Positions 7,257 to 16,191 of a stretch of 17,684 nucleotides of DNA are shown piece by piece. The notes beneath the pieces were generated by a model, which worked only from the letters and a program-made list of their open reading frames with translations, did not search any database and was not told the DNA's origin. Source of the DNA: Triparma columacea (lineage: Eukaryota > Sar > Bolidophyceae > Parmales > Triparmaceae); assembly GCA_030267965.1 (NCBI GenBank), contig BRYA01000677.1:1707-19390 (forward strand). Direction: 5' to 3'. Both the position numbers and the translations under genes were made by a program. Position 1 is the stretch's first letter. Each line of letters begins with the position of its first letter.

Positions 7257-8827
7257 TCATCGCACCCCCCACCCTTTCAGCGTTTCCCAGATAATTCCCC
7301 ACTCCCTGTCCTCCATCCCTCTCCCCCCCTCCACGAGCACGCTCACTACGTCTGGCCTGTTCTTCCTCATATCCCTAACATTATCTTTCGAATCGTCCAC
7401 GAAAACAACCCTCCCCTCCCCCGGCTTCCCCACCAGCCCCCCGATGCTTACGGACTTGGGTTCCGGTAATCCGATCTGGTTACAAGGAACGTCCTCGAAC
7501 CCCCACACCTTCCCCACGGCTTCCCCCAGGGGCTTTGTGTAGTGTGTGAAGCTCTTCCTGATAACGTGGCTGCTGTTCATTGACAGTACGCTTACCTCGA
7601 CCCCCATGTCCCTAATTTTCTTCACCTCGCCCTCCAACCGTTTAAGCCTTTCCATCCCCCCGAACACCCTGCTTACGACCTGCCCGGGAGACGAGGACGA
7701 CAGGTCGAACTGACCGACCTCGATGCACGATATCGTCCTGTCGTAATCCAGCACTACGTGGACGGGTATCATAGAAGGGGAAGGAGGTGGGGGAGAGGTA
7801 ACGGTCAACACCACGCTACGCCGAAGCGAGGATACGACTGAGGTGGAGAGCTTAGAGCTGAGGGGGGGAAGGGTTAGTTAGAGTTTTGATCCTACTACTA
7901 CTACTACTGGGGAAGGCACTCAACTCACCTCGCTCCCTTCACTAGGCAGCACGCGCCCCCCCAAGCCGCCCCCTCCTTAACCGCTTCTTCAACCCCCCCC
8001 CCTCTCCCAACTGCGACTGATATGAAACCAGCCGCGAAGGCGTCCCCTGCGCCGGTCAAATCAACGGGGGGGGAGGGGAGGATAGGGGCGGTGAAGGACA
8101 GGTGCATACCGGAAGAGGGGGTGACAAGGTAGCCACCACCGGAACCGGTGGTTATGACAGTGTTGGAGGGGGAAGAAGGGGAGGAGAAGAAGTCTGAGAC
8201 AGCGGAGGTTGAAGAGGTACGGGAGATACCGTAGGCCTCGGACTCTGAACATATTAGGTAGGTTATGAAGGGGAGGAGAGGGAGGAGGGAGTCGTAGGTC
8301 TCACCCCACTGGGGTGTCAGGGAGGTGGTGCCCCCGGACGACAGGACTTTCTTGAAGAGGGATACCATGCGATCGACGGAGAGGGAGCCAAAGTTACTGA
8401 AACCGGCAAGGTGGAGGTGGCAGGGCGAGGGGGTCGAGACGGTCGGGTCGAAGGCCTCGACAGACCCGCGGTAGGTGTAGAAGGAGCGGTCGCCCGGGCA
8501 GCTGACCACGACGCAGTGGCCTGTAGGGAGGGAGAGGGGGTTGTGGTTCACAAAGGGGACGCCGTGGAGGGAAAGGTGACGAGTGAGGACCTGGCCCATG
8601 CGGTCGCCGGCGTTGAGGCTGCCATGAAAGGTAAGGCTGGAGGAGAGGGAGCTTGATAGGTGGGTGCAAAGGTTAAGACCTGAACCTCCTGGGAGTTCTA
8701 TAACGGGTTCTGGGAGGAGACAGTCACCACCGGGTTGAGGATGAGAAGGAGAGGATATTATTATATCAAGGAAGACATCACCGATGACGACAATAGGTAG
8801 GTTGGGGGTGGGGTTGGGGGTGGACAT
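7257..8827 (-). CDS. Predicted PfkB carbohydrate kinase-HAD phosphatase fusion protein
   Basis: Exon 1 (8827-7929) encodes a ribokinase/PfkB-family kinase. It has the GGSGLN substrate-binding segment near residue 49 and the C-terminal signature DLTGAGDAF with catalytic base D262. The exon ends AG|GTGAGT; without splicing the frame stops at once at 7927-7925. A CCCCCTCAG acceptor at 7858 makes a 71-nt phase-2 intron, and the frame then runs unbroken into a HAD-type domain in exon 2 (7857-7257). The spliced ORF is exactly 500 codons (499 aa). HAD residues are D337 and D339 (LDYDRT), S392 (motif II), K434 and D454/D455 (VVFVDDS). The Pro/Ser-rich linker suits two folded domains. Sugar or nucleoside substrates are unknown; kinase-HAD pairs are known in pseudouridine breakdown, but nothing here proves that. 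If the splice is not used, these are two genes: a 300-aa kinase ending at 7925 and a 171-aa HAD protein starting at the ATG 7772-7770. Confidence 0.72.
7858..7928 (-). other. 71-nt intron joining the kinase and HAD exons
   Basis: The donor is GTGAGT at 7928-7923 and the acceptor CCCCCTCAG ends at 7858. An AGT trinucleotide run (+ strand ACTACTACTACTACT, about 7893-7907) lies in the middle. The next AG, at 7838, would bring a stop within eight codons, so the 7858 acceptor is preferred. Confidence 0.65.
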
Positions 8828-9103
8828 AGGGGGTAGAGTCCGTTACAGCGGCGTTCTTACTTCTCAACGCGGAGCTTCAGGTTCTTTAGAGGCAGAGGAA
8901 TAGAGACAGGAATGTCGTCTCTGTCGGGATCAGTTCAGGGTGTCCTTGTTTTGACCCTTGAGAGTTGTTGCGTCCGTTAATTGGATGTTTTTCTGGTGCG
9001 TTGAATTTTGTGTCTTGGGGTTTAGTCTTTTCTTAGCCTTTTTCGTACTTATTTGCCCTTTTTTGTTTAATCCCTCCAATATTCCAATCTGATAAAATTG
9101 TCT
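8828..9103. promoter_or_regulatory. Divergent intergenic region, kinase-HAD and Cys-rich genes
   Basis: These 276 bp lie between divergent ATGs. The half next to the Cys-rich gene is T-rich on the + strand (about 8985-9075), compatible with a promoter or 5' UTR. No defined element is recognised. Confidence 0.35.
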
Positions 9104-9484
9104 ATGGGCTACTATTATTGTTCTGTTTGTTATGAACCTTACTTAGGCTCGGATGAAGGTCTGTGTAGGAATGGCCGTGAAGAGGGATTGGAAGAATGTG
9201 GAAATCTCTGTCCTGATTGCACAAATTTGATTGATGACGATGATGCCTATGGAGGTTGTGAACTCTGTTGTTCTGATGAAGATGAAGATGAAGATGAAGA
9301 TGGGTCAATAGCTCAAAAACTTCAAGCCAAGGAAGTCGCTGAGTTAACTGCGAAGTTACAAGCCGCTAAGGCAAAATTAGATAACATGAAGAAGGGAGGG
9401 AAGAAGAAGGTTGTCAAGGTTGCTGCAAGTAAGGCGAAACCTAAGGCTAAGAAGATGGCAAAGGCAAAAGTCGCGGCTTACTAG
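9104..9484 (+). CDS. Small Cys-rich putative zinc-binding protein with acidic run and histone-H1-like tail
   Basis: A 126-aa single-exon protein of unrecognised family; the first ATG is 9104 (an in-frame TTG lies two codons upstream). The N-terminal ~55 residues contain nine Cys: a CSVC pair, isolated Cys at about 21 and 32, a CPDC pair and a CELCC cluster. The spacing resembles a zinc ribbon or cross-brace fold but matches no family I can name. An acidic run (SDEDEDEDEDG) follows, then a heptad-like helix (AQKLQAKEVAELTAKLQAAK) that could be a short coiled coil. A Lys/Ala-rich tail (AASKAKPKAKKMAKAKVAAY) resembles linker-histone C-termini. The layout suggests a nuclear nucleic-acid- or chromatin-associated protein; that is inference. 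Its transcript may end in the ~580-bp gap before the lipin gene. Confidence 0.7.
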   Translation: MGYYYCSVCYEPYLGSDEGLCRNGREEGLEECGNLCPDCTNLIDDDDAYGGCELCCSDEDEDEDEDGSIAQKLQAKEVAELTAKLQAAKAKLDNMKKGGKKKVVKVAASKAKPKAKKMAKAKVAAY

Positions 9485-10065
9485 CAAAAAGAAAGGCTGG
9501 CAAAAGAAATGATAAGAAAACATGTGAACGGCAAGTGGCAGCCAGGAGAGGGCGAAATGCAGAAACCTTTTGGGGGGGTAAAAATAGGACACGACCGTCT
9601 TCGACTTCTCCCATTTAACAGAATATTACATAACTATTGTGTCAAAATGAAATCAACGGACGCTATCGGCCTCGAAACTAACCGGCTTCCAACTTGTCAG
9701 GTCCCAAAGCTGTTAAAAGAATAATTCTAGCTCTCTAGATACGTTCCGAGACCGTGCTGGGCGCTCGGCCCATTCGTGACGGACTTGCTTTAGAGATTTG
9801 AGAATTTCGCGGAGAGTGCACTGGGTTGAACAGTCTCCAAAATTCCTTCACTTTCAACTGATTTGGATCCAAAATTTATGGGCTCTTTGTAGATCCTTGT
9901 CAACACTCTCCCCTTTTACTCGTTGCCTTCTTTAACGATTTTATAGGGTATATAGATATACCCAAACACACACACCGTATAGATAGTACAAATAGACGCA
10001 AACAGACCAAAAAGTGTCAAAGTTTCCCAGTAGTTATCGGGTCAGAGTTGCTTTCTTCGGAAACT
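9485..10065 (+). promoter_or_regulatory. Intergenic region and lipin upstream region
   Basis: These 581 bp lie between two genes in the same direction. A 71-codon ORF at 9509-9724 has no recognisable features and is not called. A 5-bp hairpin (TGGGC/GCCCA) lies at about 9758-9772, and an 18-bp palindrome occurs at 9946-9963. The last ~120 bp before the lipin ATG are AT-rich with TATA-like words (TTATAGGGTATATAG at 9941) and a CA-repeat-like stretch. The lipin promoter is probably here. Confidence 0.45.
9946..9963. repeat. Perfect palindrome upstream of the lipin gene
   Basis: GGGTATATAGATATACCC consists of two 8-bp arms that are exact reverse complements around a central AG. It starts 120 bp before the lipin ATG and overlaps a TATA-like sequence, so it may be a protein-binding site or part of the core promoter. 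Confidence 0.6.
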
Positions 10066-12784
10066 ATGGCTCACGTCATGACAGAGAGGAGCAGATCCCT
10101 ATCAAAAGGAGAGACAGAAGCTGCTTACACTGCTAGCATGACTGGTGATTGTCTTGATGTTATATTAGTCCTTCCTAAAATAGAGACGTCGCCATCCTCA
10201 GATAAATCCTCTGTTTCTTCCTCTGTTCCTCCCTCTGTTGCTGCTCCCTCTGTTGCTCCCTCTGCTGACTACGAAATCAGCAGTAGCGACTGGATAGTGT
10301 CGCTGCGCCGCGAGGGCCGCATGGTACGCACCACAAAGCGCGTGGTCACGGCCACCAAGAGCTTTGTGAAGGGGATGGGGAGAACCATGAGCCTCTCGGG
10401 AATGTCGCCGAGGAGGCAGAGCACTATCGCGAAGATGGGGGGGGGGGGGGGAGAGACCACGGGGGACGAGGCGAGGAGGACGGGGGTCATCAAGTCTACG
10501 TTTGATGAAGATGGGGAAGACGACGACAATGCGGAGAGCAGCGACGACGATGAGGATAACGACGACGTGGGCAGCAGCGACGACGAAGATTTTTTCGACG
10601 ACGTTGAAATACGGGGCTCCGAAGGGGAGAGGGCCCGCAAACGCGATTCCCTCATAAAGATGGCCAGGAGCTTCAAGAGCAAGCTCCGGAGCATGAGCGG
10701 ACCCCTGGGGGGCGGGGGCAAGAAGAGGAAGAAGAAGAAGAAGAAGAAGGGAATAGATGAGAAATCGGGGAAGTACGTAAAGGACCCCTTCGCACTTCCT
10801 GACATTGAAAGCGACTCCCCCAGTAAGACAACCAACATTAAGCACAACTTCATAGGCTCAGACTCGTACACGGTGAACGTCTACGTCAACAACAAGCACT
10901 GCCCGGAGCTCGTTATGAGGCTGCCCCAGGGGTCGCACGAGCCGAGATTCGTGGACGGGAACAGGTGAGAATGGAGGATAGGTGAAGAACCTCGGCAGTA
11001 TTGAGTCCCGACGTGTATCCACTAACGCAACCCATCGTCCGTCGCTCCGGTTCGCGCTCAGCACGAAACCCAGGGGGAGCTTGCTGTGGGACCTGTACAA
11101 GAGGGGCGTTCTCAAGGAGGGTGCGAACGACGTCAAGTACGAGAACAACTACCTGAAGAAGGGTCGGACCAAGACCCGCTTCGCCAGCGGCAGCATCTTC
11201 CTCTGGTCCACCTCCGACCTCCTGGTGGTCTCGGACATCGACGGCACCATCACTAAGAGCGACGTCGTAGGCCTGCTGGACAGTATCGCGGTTGAGAGCT
11301 ACGGGCACACGCACTCGGGGGTGTGCAGGTTCTTCAACGAGATCGAGAGGAGGGAGAACGTGAGGTGAGTTTAAGGGGGGAAAGGCTCAATCCGCGTGAG
11401 ATGCAATACTACTACTATCCCCTCCTCGATACTAGATCTAATCCCCCTCGTTTCTCCCCGCTTCGTTCGCTCTTCTGCAGGTTTGTCTACCTGACCTCCC
11501 GCCCCATCTCCCTCATGGGATACACCCGAAAGTACCTCAACTCCCTCTCCCAGGACTCCCACCGCCTCCCCGAGGGCGCCACGCTCTGCCACACGGGTTC
11601 CGTCAAGGACGTGCTGGTCACGGAGCTCATAAAGAAGGACCCCGACAAGTTCAAGGCCGACGTGCTTAGGAGGCAGGTTATCCTGCCCTTTGCTGCCGCG
11701 GGAAAGAGCCACGATGACAAGCTGTTCGCGGCGGGGTTCGGGAACAAGCTTACTGACATGAGGGCGTACAGCGAGGTCGGAATAGCCCTGAGGGACATAT
11801 ATATAATCAACAAGTCCTCCAACCTCCTGCAGGAGAGCGAGAGGGCGGGGCTTGAGGTGGAGGCTTTTGAGGCCGTGAGCAAGTCCACGGGGATGAGGAA
11901 TAAGATGAGGAGGAACAGTATCCTCGCTAGGCTCCCCTCGGACGTCAGAAGCTCTCTGGGCGAGGATGAGGACAAGGAAACTGGGGAGGAGGGGAGAGCG
12001 GGGGAAGGGTCCGAGCTCGTCAGGTCGGTTAGAAACAGCTTGGGGGAGCTTAACAAGATTGAGGCTGAAGCAGTGCAGGCGTTGGCAGAGGGTGGACTGC
12101 CGCCGAGCCCTTCAAAGCTCGGGAGCTTGTCGCCAAAGGCTGTCATTAGAAAAGTAGGAAAGAGGTGAGGAGGGGGAGGGGGGCGTGGCGTGGCGTGAAA
12201 GTTGTCCCACTGAGTGCTCAACAGTATTCCCACCAATTATCCTGACCCTGTTTTCAATTCGCTTTTCACGTTGTAGCTTCGGGTTGCTGGGGAAGGACAG
12301 CAAGGGACCCCCCGAATCCAGGACCATGGAAAGGGCTGGGAGCATGGACGAGGACAATAGGAGCACAGCCGGGAGCAGGGCAAGCATTGAGAGCAACGAC
12401 AGCCGCGGCGGGAGCTTCGGCATCGGCGTCGAGGTGGCAGGCAGCGCAGGGAAACCAGGCTCGTTCCCCAGGGAGGGGAGATCCGGCATGAGGGCCAGCA
12501 TGAGGAGCATGGGGAGGAGGGGGAGCATTTCGGACAAGATGAACGAGGTAAGGGCAAAGATGAAGGAGGTGGCAATGAATTCGTACGGGGACGAGAGGCT
12601 GCTAGAAAAGATATGCAATAGCATTCATGAGTATAAAATGAGAGAGGGACATGGGGAGGGGCTTGCGAAAGACATTGCGAAGGACCCAATCATTTTCAAA
12701 ATGGACGACGAGGTAGAAAAGATGGAGATAGAGGAGGGGGAGGGGGTGAAGATGGAAGCTGGAAAGGAGGCATACGAAAATTAG
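10066..12784 (+). CDS. LPIN: Lipin-type Mg2+-dependent phosphatidate phosphatase (LNS2 domain)
   Basis: Lipins dephosphorylate phosphatidic acid to diacylglycerol for triacylglycerol and phospholipid synthesis, moving between cytosol and ER/nuclear membrane. Exons are 10066-10964, 11062-11364, 11481-12164 and 12277-12784, with introns of 97, 116 and 112 nt, all phase 2 after an exon-final AG. The spliced ORF is exactly 798 codons (797 aa). The catalytic DIDGTIT motif is residues 358-364, preceded by EGANDV and followed by YLTSRP and FGNKLTDMRAY. The usual N-terminal N-LIP domain is poorly preserved: only CLDVILV (about 29-35) and possibly SSDWIVSLRREG recall it. Between it and LNS2 lie Ser-rich, very acidic (DDDEDNDD) and poly-Lys (KKRKKKKKKK) stretches, the last a possible NLS or membrane-binding patch. 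A 15-G run (10437-10451) encodes five Gly. The C-terminal tail is rich in R-x-x-S sites (RRNS, RRGS), which would suit phospho-control. The ATG at 10066 is the first Met. Confidence 0.9.
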
Positions 12785-12836
12785 AATTCAGGAACGTTTG
12801 CAAATGAAATTCATCTTGAGAGGGATTCGCTTTCGA
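12785..12836. other. 52-bp convergent spacer between lipin and SDR stops
   Basis: The two stop codons are only 52 bp apart, so the mature 3' ends of the two transcripts almost certainly overlap. No hairpin terminator is expected in a eukaryote and none is seen. Confidence 0.6.
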
Positions 12837-13928
12837 TTATGCACCTATCATGCCTTTGCTCCACTCCCAGGCGCGTTCTTGTAGCTCTTCATCTAAGGCA
12901 GCTTCCGACTGAGTATGCAAGTACATGCCAGAGGGGACAAGCTTCTGAAAAATCATTTCTTGGATGATGTTGAAGAAGGCGCCTTTTAACCTCCCCTTGA
13001 GCAGGGGGACCGACTCCCAGATCCAATAAGGCTGCAACATCTTGCCGGCAATAGGCTCGATTTGCAACGCAGCAACGAGAAGGTCGCCGCCCTGTTCTGC
13101 AGTAAAGGTGAAAGGGACGTACTCGAGAGGGTTGAAGATGCCAGGAGTTCGGTCCATGTTACCAATTGTGGTGGCACAGAACCCAGGCGTCACCACAGTT
13201 ACTGGGCAGTTGGGAAGGAGCTTGGAGAGCTTGTTTGCAGAAAGGACATTGAAGAGCTTCGTTTGGCCGTAAAGGGCGAAGGCGCTCAAGGATTGGGAGA
13301 TGGAGAGAGGCGAGCCTTCAGACCCGCCTGTGGGGTTCGCCGTGTTGGAGAGGAGATCAGGTGTGCCGAGATGGTGCGAGATCGAAGATACAAAGACTAT
13401 GCGGGTGCCCTGGGATTCAAAAGTGGACATCATGTCGTGTAGAATCTTGAAAGATCCTAGGTGATTTGAGGCGATCATTGTATCAACGGGCCCGCCAGGG
13501 AACTTGGAAGTCTGGAATGGACCTGTGTAGTCGGGGCCGTACATCATCCCTGCGTTCAGGACGATCGCGTCGATTCTGGGCAGCTTCTTTATGGTAGACG
13601 TGAAGGTTTCAATGGATTCAGGATCAGTGAGATCAAGCTGCAGTCCAGCGTGAGGGGTAGCGGCCGAAAATATTGGAAGTGACAACACAGTCTTACTGGC
13701 ACGGCTCTGACTGCGTCCCGTAATGATAAGGGTAGCCCCACGGCCAGCAAGCTTTATTGCAGCCTCCCTCCCAACTCCAGAGGTCCCACCGGTGATCACC
13801 AGCGTTTGTCCTTCGAGCGATGTGGAATCCAGGGGGGTAATCGGGACATTAGAGCTAAACCGAGGTGCAGCAATAAACACGGCGAGCAGAATTACGGCGA
13901 TTGAGAGTATATTTAGTAGCTTGCCCAT
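12837..13928 (-). CDS. Membrane-anchored short-chain dehydrogenase/reductase (retinol-dehydrogenase-like)
   Basis: An NAD(P)-dependent oxidoreductase of the classical SDR fold, 363 aa from the ATG 13928-13926; an upstream in-frame GTG is not needed. Residues 8-22 (LSIAVILLAVFIAAP region) form an N-terminal membrane anchor. The Rossmann signature TGGTSGVG is at 46-53 and NAG at 125-127. The Asn of NHLG is N155, and Ser181/182 with Y220 and K224 (YGQTK) complete the active site. ITGR after strand 2 (residues 69-72) suggests NADP preference. The arrangement resembles retinol dehydrogenases, WWOX and protochlorophyllide-reductase-like SDRs, but the substrate cannot be read from sequence. The C-terminal ~80 residues (after TPGF) include a long amphipathic extension ending in a Glu-rich helix. 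The gene is convergent with lipin and has a long AT-rich upstream region. Confidence 0.88.
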   Translation of the reverse strand: MGKLLNILSIAVILLAVFIAAPRFSSNVPITPLDSTSLEGQTLVITGGTSGVGREAAIKLAGRGATLIITGRSQSRASKTVLSLPIFSAATPHAGLQLDLTDPESIETFTSTIKKLPRIDAIVLNAGMMYGPDYTGPFQTSKFPGGPVDTMIASNHLGSFKILHDMMSTFESQGTRIVFVSSISHHLGTPDLLSNTANPTGGSEGSPLSISQSLSAFALYGQTKLFNVLSANKLSKLLPNCPVTVVTPGFCATTIGNMDRTPGIFNPLEYVPFTFTAEQGGDLLVAALQIEPIAGKMLQPYWIWESVPLLKGRLKGAFFNIIQEMIFQKLVPSGMYLHTQSEAALDEELQERAWEWSKGMIGA

Positions 13929-14876
13929 GGTGACGGGAGGCACCCTTTGTAGCCTAATACGATGGAATTTGAGTCAATAAGAGTCAAATAGATTGGGTCG
14001 TCTGAGATGAAGAGGAATAGTATCTTTTTGATTTGGTTGTTGTTGTTGGGATAATACAAGCTCGAGTGCTATTTATTGGGCGGTCGGTAGTCGCAAGCCT
14101 ATTATTTTTGTGGTGAGGGCGGTGAACTAGCAAATTGAAAATTGACAAAAATCGGCAAAATGAAATTGATTAACTGAGACTTTAAAATTGTAAAATATTT
14201 GGCTGTATCACATTGAAACTTAAATCCGTATATATATGTCTCTAAATTTGGATCTTGATAAATAGTAAAAATATTTTTTCAAAGGTTTCAAATGAATAGA
14301 TAAATATCAGTATTAGATTTGAATATAATTTAAATACTTTGATGGAATATTGATGTATAAATATTTAAATTAACGTCACTGTCAAAATCAAATTTTCATA
14401 ACTGATTCTATTTTATAATTAAATATTATGTAGTGATCAATATATATAATTTAGCATATATATGTACATAAACTGGTATTGACAAGAATGTCACCGTGAT
14501 CACGATTTTTTTTTTTTTCGAGCTTAGGCCGTTACGGTACTTGTTGCAGTATGTGGCTGTACGTGTGTGTACGTGTGAACCAATCCGTCAATCGGTGCGT
14601 TGTCGTGGCGTGTGTAAGCCAGGTACTAGGTCCCTAATTCCATCACGTTTTTATTTATTTTTTGAGGTCAAGGTCAAGAGAGTCAAGCAGGTTAAAGAGC
14701 TATTGAAGAGAATCCCAAGCGGTTGTGGCATGCCCCATCCTTTGCTCTGGATGTACTGTTTTTGCAAAAATTTCAATGTTACTTTACAAGTTTTCAGTCG
14801 TAATCTCTAATAATGCAACAAAAGTTGACCGATTCTCGCAACGCATGCCCCTCACCGCCTCCTTCATCTCCCTCCT
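13929..14876. other. 948-bp noncoding spacer with AT-rich core
   Basis: This is the largest gap in the window, between the SDR start and the TLC stop. It should contain the SDR promoter (about 13929-14100) and the TLC 3' UTR. The core at about 14130-14500 is very AT-rich with many TATATA words, then a 13-T run at about 14506-14518. A 104-codon ORF at 14496-14810 has no recognisable features and is not called. Confidence 0.7.
14161..14460. other. AT-rich island, about 20% GC
   Basis: Counted by eye over five 60-base rows, this stretch has 59 G/C in 300 bases (about 20%), falling to 9 of 60 in 14401-14460. The flanking coding sequence is roughly half G/C or more. There is no clear tandem repeat unit, but ATATATA and AAATATTT words recur. 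Confidence 0.85.
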
Positions 14877-16003
14877 TCACCACGCCTTAAGAGCGTAGTC
14901 GAAGGCAAACCCCATGGATCCGTGCATTACGGCAACGACCATGATGGACCATAGCAGTCCCACCCAGCCCACCTTCTTCCTCCCCTGCTTGGTGAGCAGC
15001 AAGTCGTAGAGGAGCCAGATGGTAATAACAGGTCCAAGAACGATCCTCACCAAGCCGTAGCTCGCGGCGAATACCTTCCCCAGAATGGGCAGAGCGATCT
15101 TGAGCCTCGGCCCTGGGTGTAGCTTCAAGGCGATTTTGACGACCTCGTAGCTGTTGTGGGCGGGGTTGGTGACCTCCCCGAAAAACATGAGGGCCATAGC
15201 GGAGTAGTGTCCAGCGCCAATGGCCTTGGCGGTTGCCATGTAGAAGGTGGTGGCAACGTGGTGGGCAAGGAACATGATGTCTTCAGAGGTAGGGTTGACG
15301 GACATTGTGGTAGGGTCGTAGGTGGCCTTGAGGATCCATAACATGTCTTGAATCATGTAGGCCTGGCACCAGGAGATCATTGTCCAGGCCTTCCAGTTCC
15401 AGATGCCGGAGGATTCCGATATGGAGGCGGAGGGTTTCTTGGTGGGGTGGGTTAGGAGGAGGGTCAAAACGGGAAGGAGAAGACAAGTGGAGTGCACAAT
15501 TGCGGTGAGGCTACCTAGCATGGACTGCGTCTAAAATGGGTGATAGGGGTGGTGGTGAAGGGGGTAAGTAAGTAGGGGATTGATGCGAGAAGGGTTTGGG
15601 AGGTGAGTGAGAATTGTACATAGCGGCGGGAAGGGAGCAGGACACGGGTAACGGGGAGGGGAGATACCTAGGGAAGCAGGACACGAGCTACGGGCTCCCT
15701 CGACCTGCTCGTCCTCCCTTCCCTTCCCGTGTAGCAAAGGCGTCAATGGCCATCACTTGGATTTTGCTTCATCTCCCGCTCTGATCAGCCCCAACTCTCC
15801 CACCCCCGCCCCTCCCCGAGTACACTTACGTCCCCTGCCTTTTCCTGCCACTCCCAACCGTTCTTATCCAGCACCTGCCACCATCCGAGCCTTGCCGCAG
15901 CGAGCACAGTCAAGAAAAATAGCATTTGTGCGGCGGTAGAGGGTAATTTTTTGCTCTCATACGGCGTCAATATTCCCGCTAGGGCTAAAACTGGCGAGAA
16001 CAT
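14877..16003 (-). CDS. TLC-domain multi-pass membrane protein (TMEM56/TLCD-like)
   Basis: Two exons, 16003-15830 and 15530-14877, are joined by a 299-nt phase-0 intron (GAC|GTAAGT to CATTTTAG). The spliced ORF is exactly 276 codons (275 aa), the usual TLCD size. Exon 1 supplies the first hydrophobic segment (QMLFFLTVLAAARLGWW). Exon 2 begins TQSMLGSLTAIVHS, which lines up with the conserved S-x-x-H-S/A start of TM2 in TLC proteins. Other family marks are the paired His in LAHH (H148-H149) and GEVTNPAHN (E177). About five to seven membrane segments are visible. TLC proteins act in ER and plasma-membrane lipid handling, including ceramide synthases, TRAM, CLN8 and TLCDs. The ceramide synthase Lag1 motif is not complete, so a TLCD-type lipid regulator is likelier. 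The ATG at 15521-15519 could start a shorter 214-aa form, but it would lack TM1. Confidence 0.82.
15531..15829 (-). other. 299-nt intron of the TLC gene with a short direct repeat
   Basis: The donor GTAAGT starts at 15829 and the acceptor TTTTAG ends at 15531. On the + strand, GGGAGCAGGACACGGGTAAC at 15633-15652 is echoed by GGGAAGCAGGACACGAGCTAC from 15671, about 37 bp away, an imperfect direct repeat. It is the longest intron seen in the window. Confidence 0.7.
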
Positions 16004-16191
16004 GGTTTGGGAGGTAGGCAGAGGTTGACACCAAGCTGCCGTGTATGGGAGATTCAGATCAAGAGCAAAGGGAATCTTTTTGCCAAATTTCTCCCTTTTT
16101 CTCCTCAACGTTTTGAGGTATATTAGTATATCCAGGAAGATATTAGAGTTAGTCGTAGAATAGGGTTATTTTAGCCGGCGCAAGAGCAGCT
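16004..16191. promoter_or_regulatory. Divergent promoter region, TLC and RRP40 genes
   Basis: These 188 bp separate the divergent ATGs. An AT-rich stretch with GGTATATTAGTATATCC (about 16117-16133), nearly self-complementary, lies 60-75 bp before the RRP40 ATG and may be a TATA-type element. Confidence 0.4.

Noticed and set aside
7838..7928. Alternative acceptor at 7838 for the kinase-HAD intron
   Set aside because: It reaches an in-frame stop within eight codons, whereas the acceptor at 7858 keeps the frame open through the HAD domain.
9509..9724. 71-codon forward frame after the Cys-rich gene
   Set aside because: No domain, composition or context support; the frame length is within chance for this base composition.
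10198..10871. Two long reverse frames (215 and 200 codons) opposite lipin exon 1
   Set aside because: Products are low-complexity mirrors of the Ser/Asp/Lys-rich lipin linker; lipin splicing gives an exact in-frame 798-codon ORF.
11487..12624. Reverse frames of 249 and 170 codons opposite lipin exons 3 and 4
   Set aside because: Antisense shadows without recognisable motifs; exon 3 carries the conserved LNS2 sequence on the + strand.
14520..14650. A tRNA-like stretch in the TLC 3' flank
   Set aside because: I could not find a consistent acceptor stem, T-arm and anticodon arrangement.
14496..14810. 104-codon forward frame in the AT-rich spacer
   Set aside because: Begins in a poly-T run and has no recognisable features; likely chance.
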